Shown here in pieces: positions 28,093 through 29,000 of a stretch of 29,000 bases of DNA. Below the pieces are notes generated by a model, which ran no database searches, had not been told where the DNA came from, and saw nothing but the letters and a program-made list of their open reading frames with translations. The stretch's first letter is position 1; the number at the start of each line of letters is the position of its first letter. This DNA comes from Prorocentrum cordatum (Eukaryota > Sar > Dinophyceae > Prorocentrales > Prorocentraceae): the NCBI GenBank assembly GCA_963575745.1, contig CAUYUJ010018738.1:126001-155000 (forward strand). Direction: 5' to 3'. The position numbers and the translations under genes were made by a program.

Positions 28093-28305
28093 ATGGACAA
28101 CAAATCATCAGCGTCATCATCAGCATCATCGTCGTGGTCATCGTCATCATCTTCATCCTCGTTGTCTCGTCATCGTGATCGCGATCGTGATCGTCATCAC
28201 CATGATCATCATCACCATTATCATCATCGCCATCATTATAATCGCCAGCTGCTGCTGCAGCATCATCACCACCATCATCATCATTATCATGATCATCATC
28301 ATTAG
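28093..28305 (+). repeat. TCA/ATC microsatellite, interrupted
   Basis: (CAT)n with GTC, TTA and CGC interruptions, same strand phase as the one at 17337-17546. Confidence 0.9.
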
Positions 28306-28324
28306 CTGCAACATCGTCGCCATC

Positions 28325-29000
28325 TGCTTCAGGCACACACGCACACCGTAAGCATACGGTACACCCCCCGCCCGCCCGCCAGGCACACATCCCGCACGCA
28401 CACTGCACACTGCACACAACACAACACACCACAACACAGGCTAGTACAGCACATCACAGCACAGCACAGCACAACACACCATACCACACCACACCACACC
28501 ACAACACAAACCAACACACCACGTCACAACACAACACAAACACCAAAACACACACACGCACACGCACACGCACACGCACACGCACACGCACAACACAACG
28601 CACGACACATACCACACAACACACAACGCAACACACAACACACAGGACACGACACACAGCACACAGCACACAACGCACACGATACAACACTCACCACACA
28701 CCACACAACACACACAACTCACAACACACGCAACACACAGCACACAACACACACCACACAACACACAACACACAGCACACAACACACATCACACAACACA
28801 CACCACGAACCACACAACACACACCACATAACACAACACACACCACACAACACACAACACACTACACTCAACACACAGCACTCAGCACACAACACACAAC
28901 ACAACACGACACACAACACCCAACAGCCAACAGCCAACACACAACACACACCACAAGCACACACCACACACCACACAACACACAACGCACAACACGCAAC
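28325..29000 (+). repeat. CA-rich low-complexity tract
   Basis: About 670 bp made almost only of CACA, CACAA and CACACA units, nearly free of T on the + strand, running to the window edge. A purer (CACACG)n segment lies at 28550-28590. The Val/Cys-rich - strand frames here are artefacts. Confidence 0.93.

Noticed and set aside
28153-28985. Cys/Val-rich - strand ORFs at the right edge
   Set aside because: Translations of CA-rich low-complexity DNA.

Overview
The window reads as nuclear DNA of a dinoflagellate. The grounds are GC-rich coding blocks among very abundant simple repeats, an apparent GC-AG intron bordered by AG|G, and several protein families (a GDPHL-type domain, a Pif1/Helitron-type helicase tail, a tyrosine-recombinase retroelement) that I associate with Symbiodinium-type genomes. 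That last link is from memory, not from a search. No rRNA, tRNA, CRISPR array or prokaryotic operon was seen.

Layout. 1-1073: 3' part of a Pro/Thr/Ala-repeat protein (144-bp units, 48 residues each) ending in a GDPHL domain. 1644-1920: four copies of a 64-bp repeat with a hairpin core. 1921-2893: GAG/GAT microsatellite. 2891-11942: a nearly complete tyrosine-recombinase (YR) retrotransposon of about 9.05 kb with split direct repeats (A1 ... B1 A2 B2). It sits inside the GAT microsatellite, which resumes at 11943. It carries a Gag-like protein, a reverse transcriptase, an RNase H apparently split by a methyltransferase-like domain, a Pro/Arg-rich ORF and a tyrosine recombinase. Three in-frame stops and a change of frame suggest it is decaying.

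12350-17130 is mostly repeats: another cluster of the 64-bp repeat, a 184-bp higher-order array, a 10-bp degenerate array and a pseudogene copy of the 3' end of a helicase. 17254-26869 is bounded by two inverted arrays of the same 88-90 bp satellite, and each array keeps the same roughly 47-bp single-copy flank. Between the arrays lie the C-terminal half of a Pif1/Helitron-type helicase (+ strand, one short intron) and, tail to tail with it, a frameshifted Helitron-Rep-like gene (- strand). A second, partial GDPHL-domain exon lies at 24816-25079. The window ends with dispersed repeats, a TCA microsatellite and about 670 bp of CA-rich DNA.

Apart from the partial first gene and the 24816 exon, essentially all recognisable coding sequence belongs to mobile elements. 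The most notable object is the YR retrotransposon: its terminal architecture can be read directly, its insertion site is a trinucleotide repeat, and its RNase H/methyltransferase arrangement is unusual. Domain names rest on motif recognition; no database search was possible.
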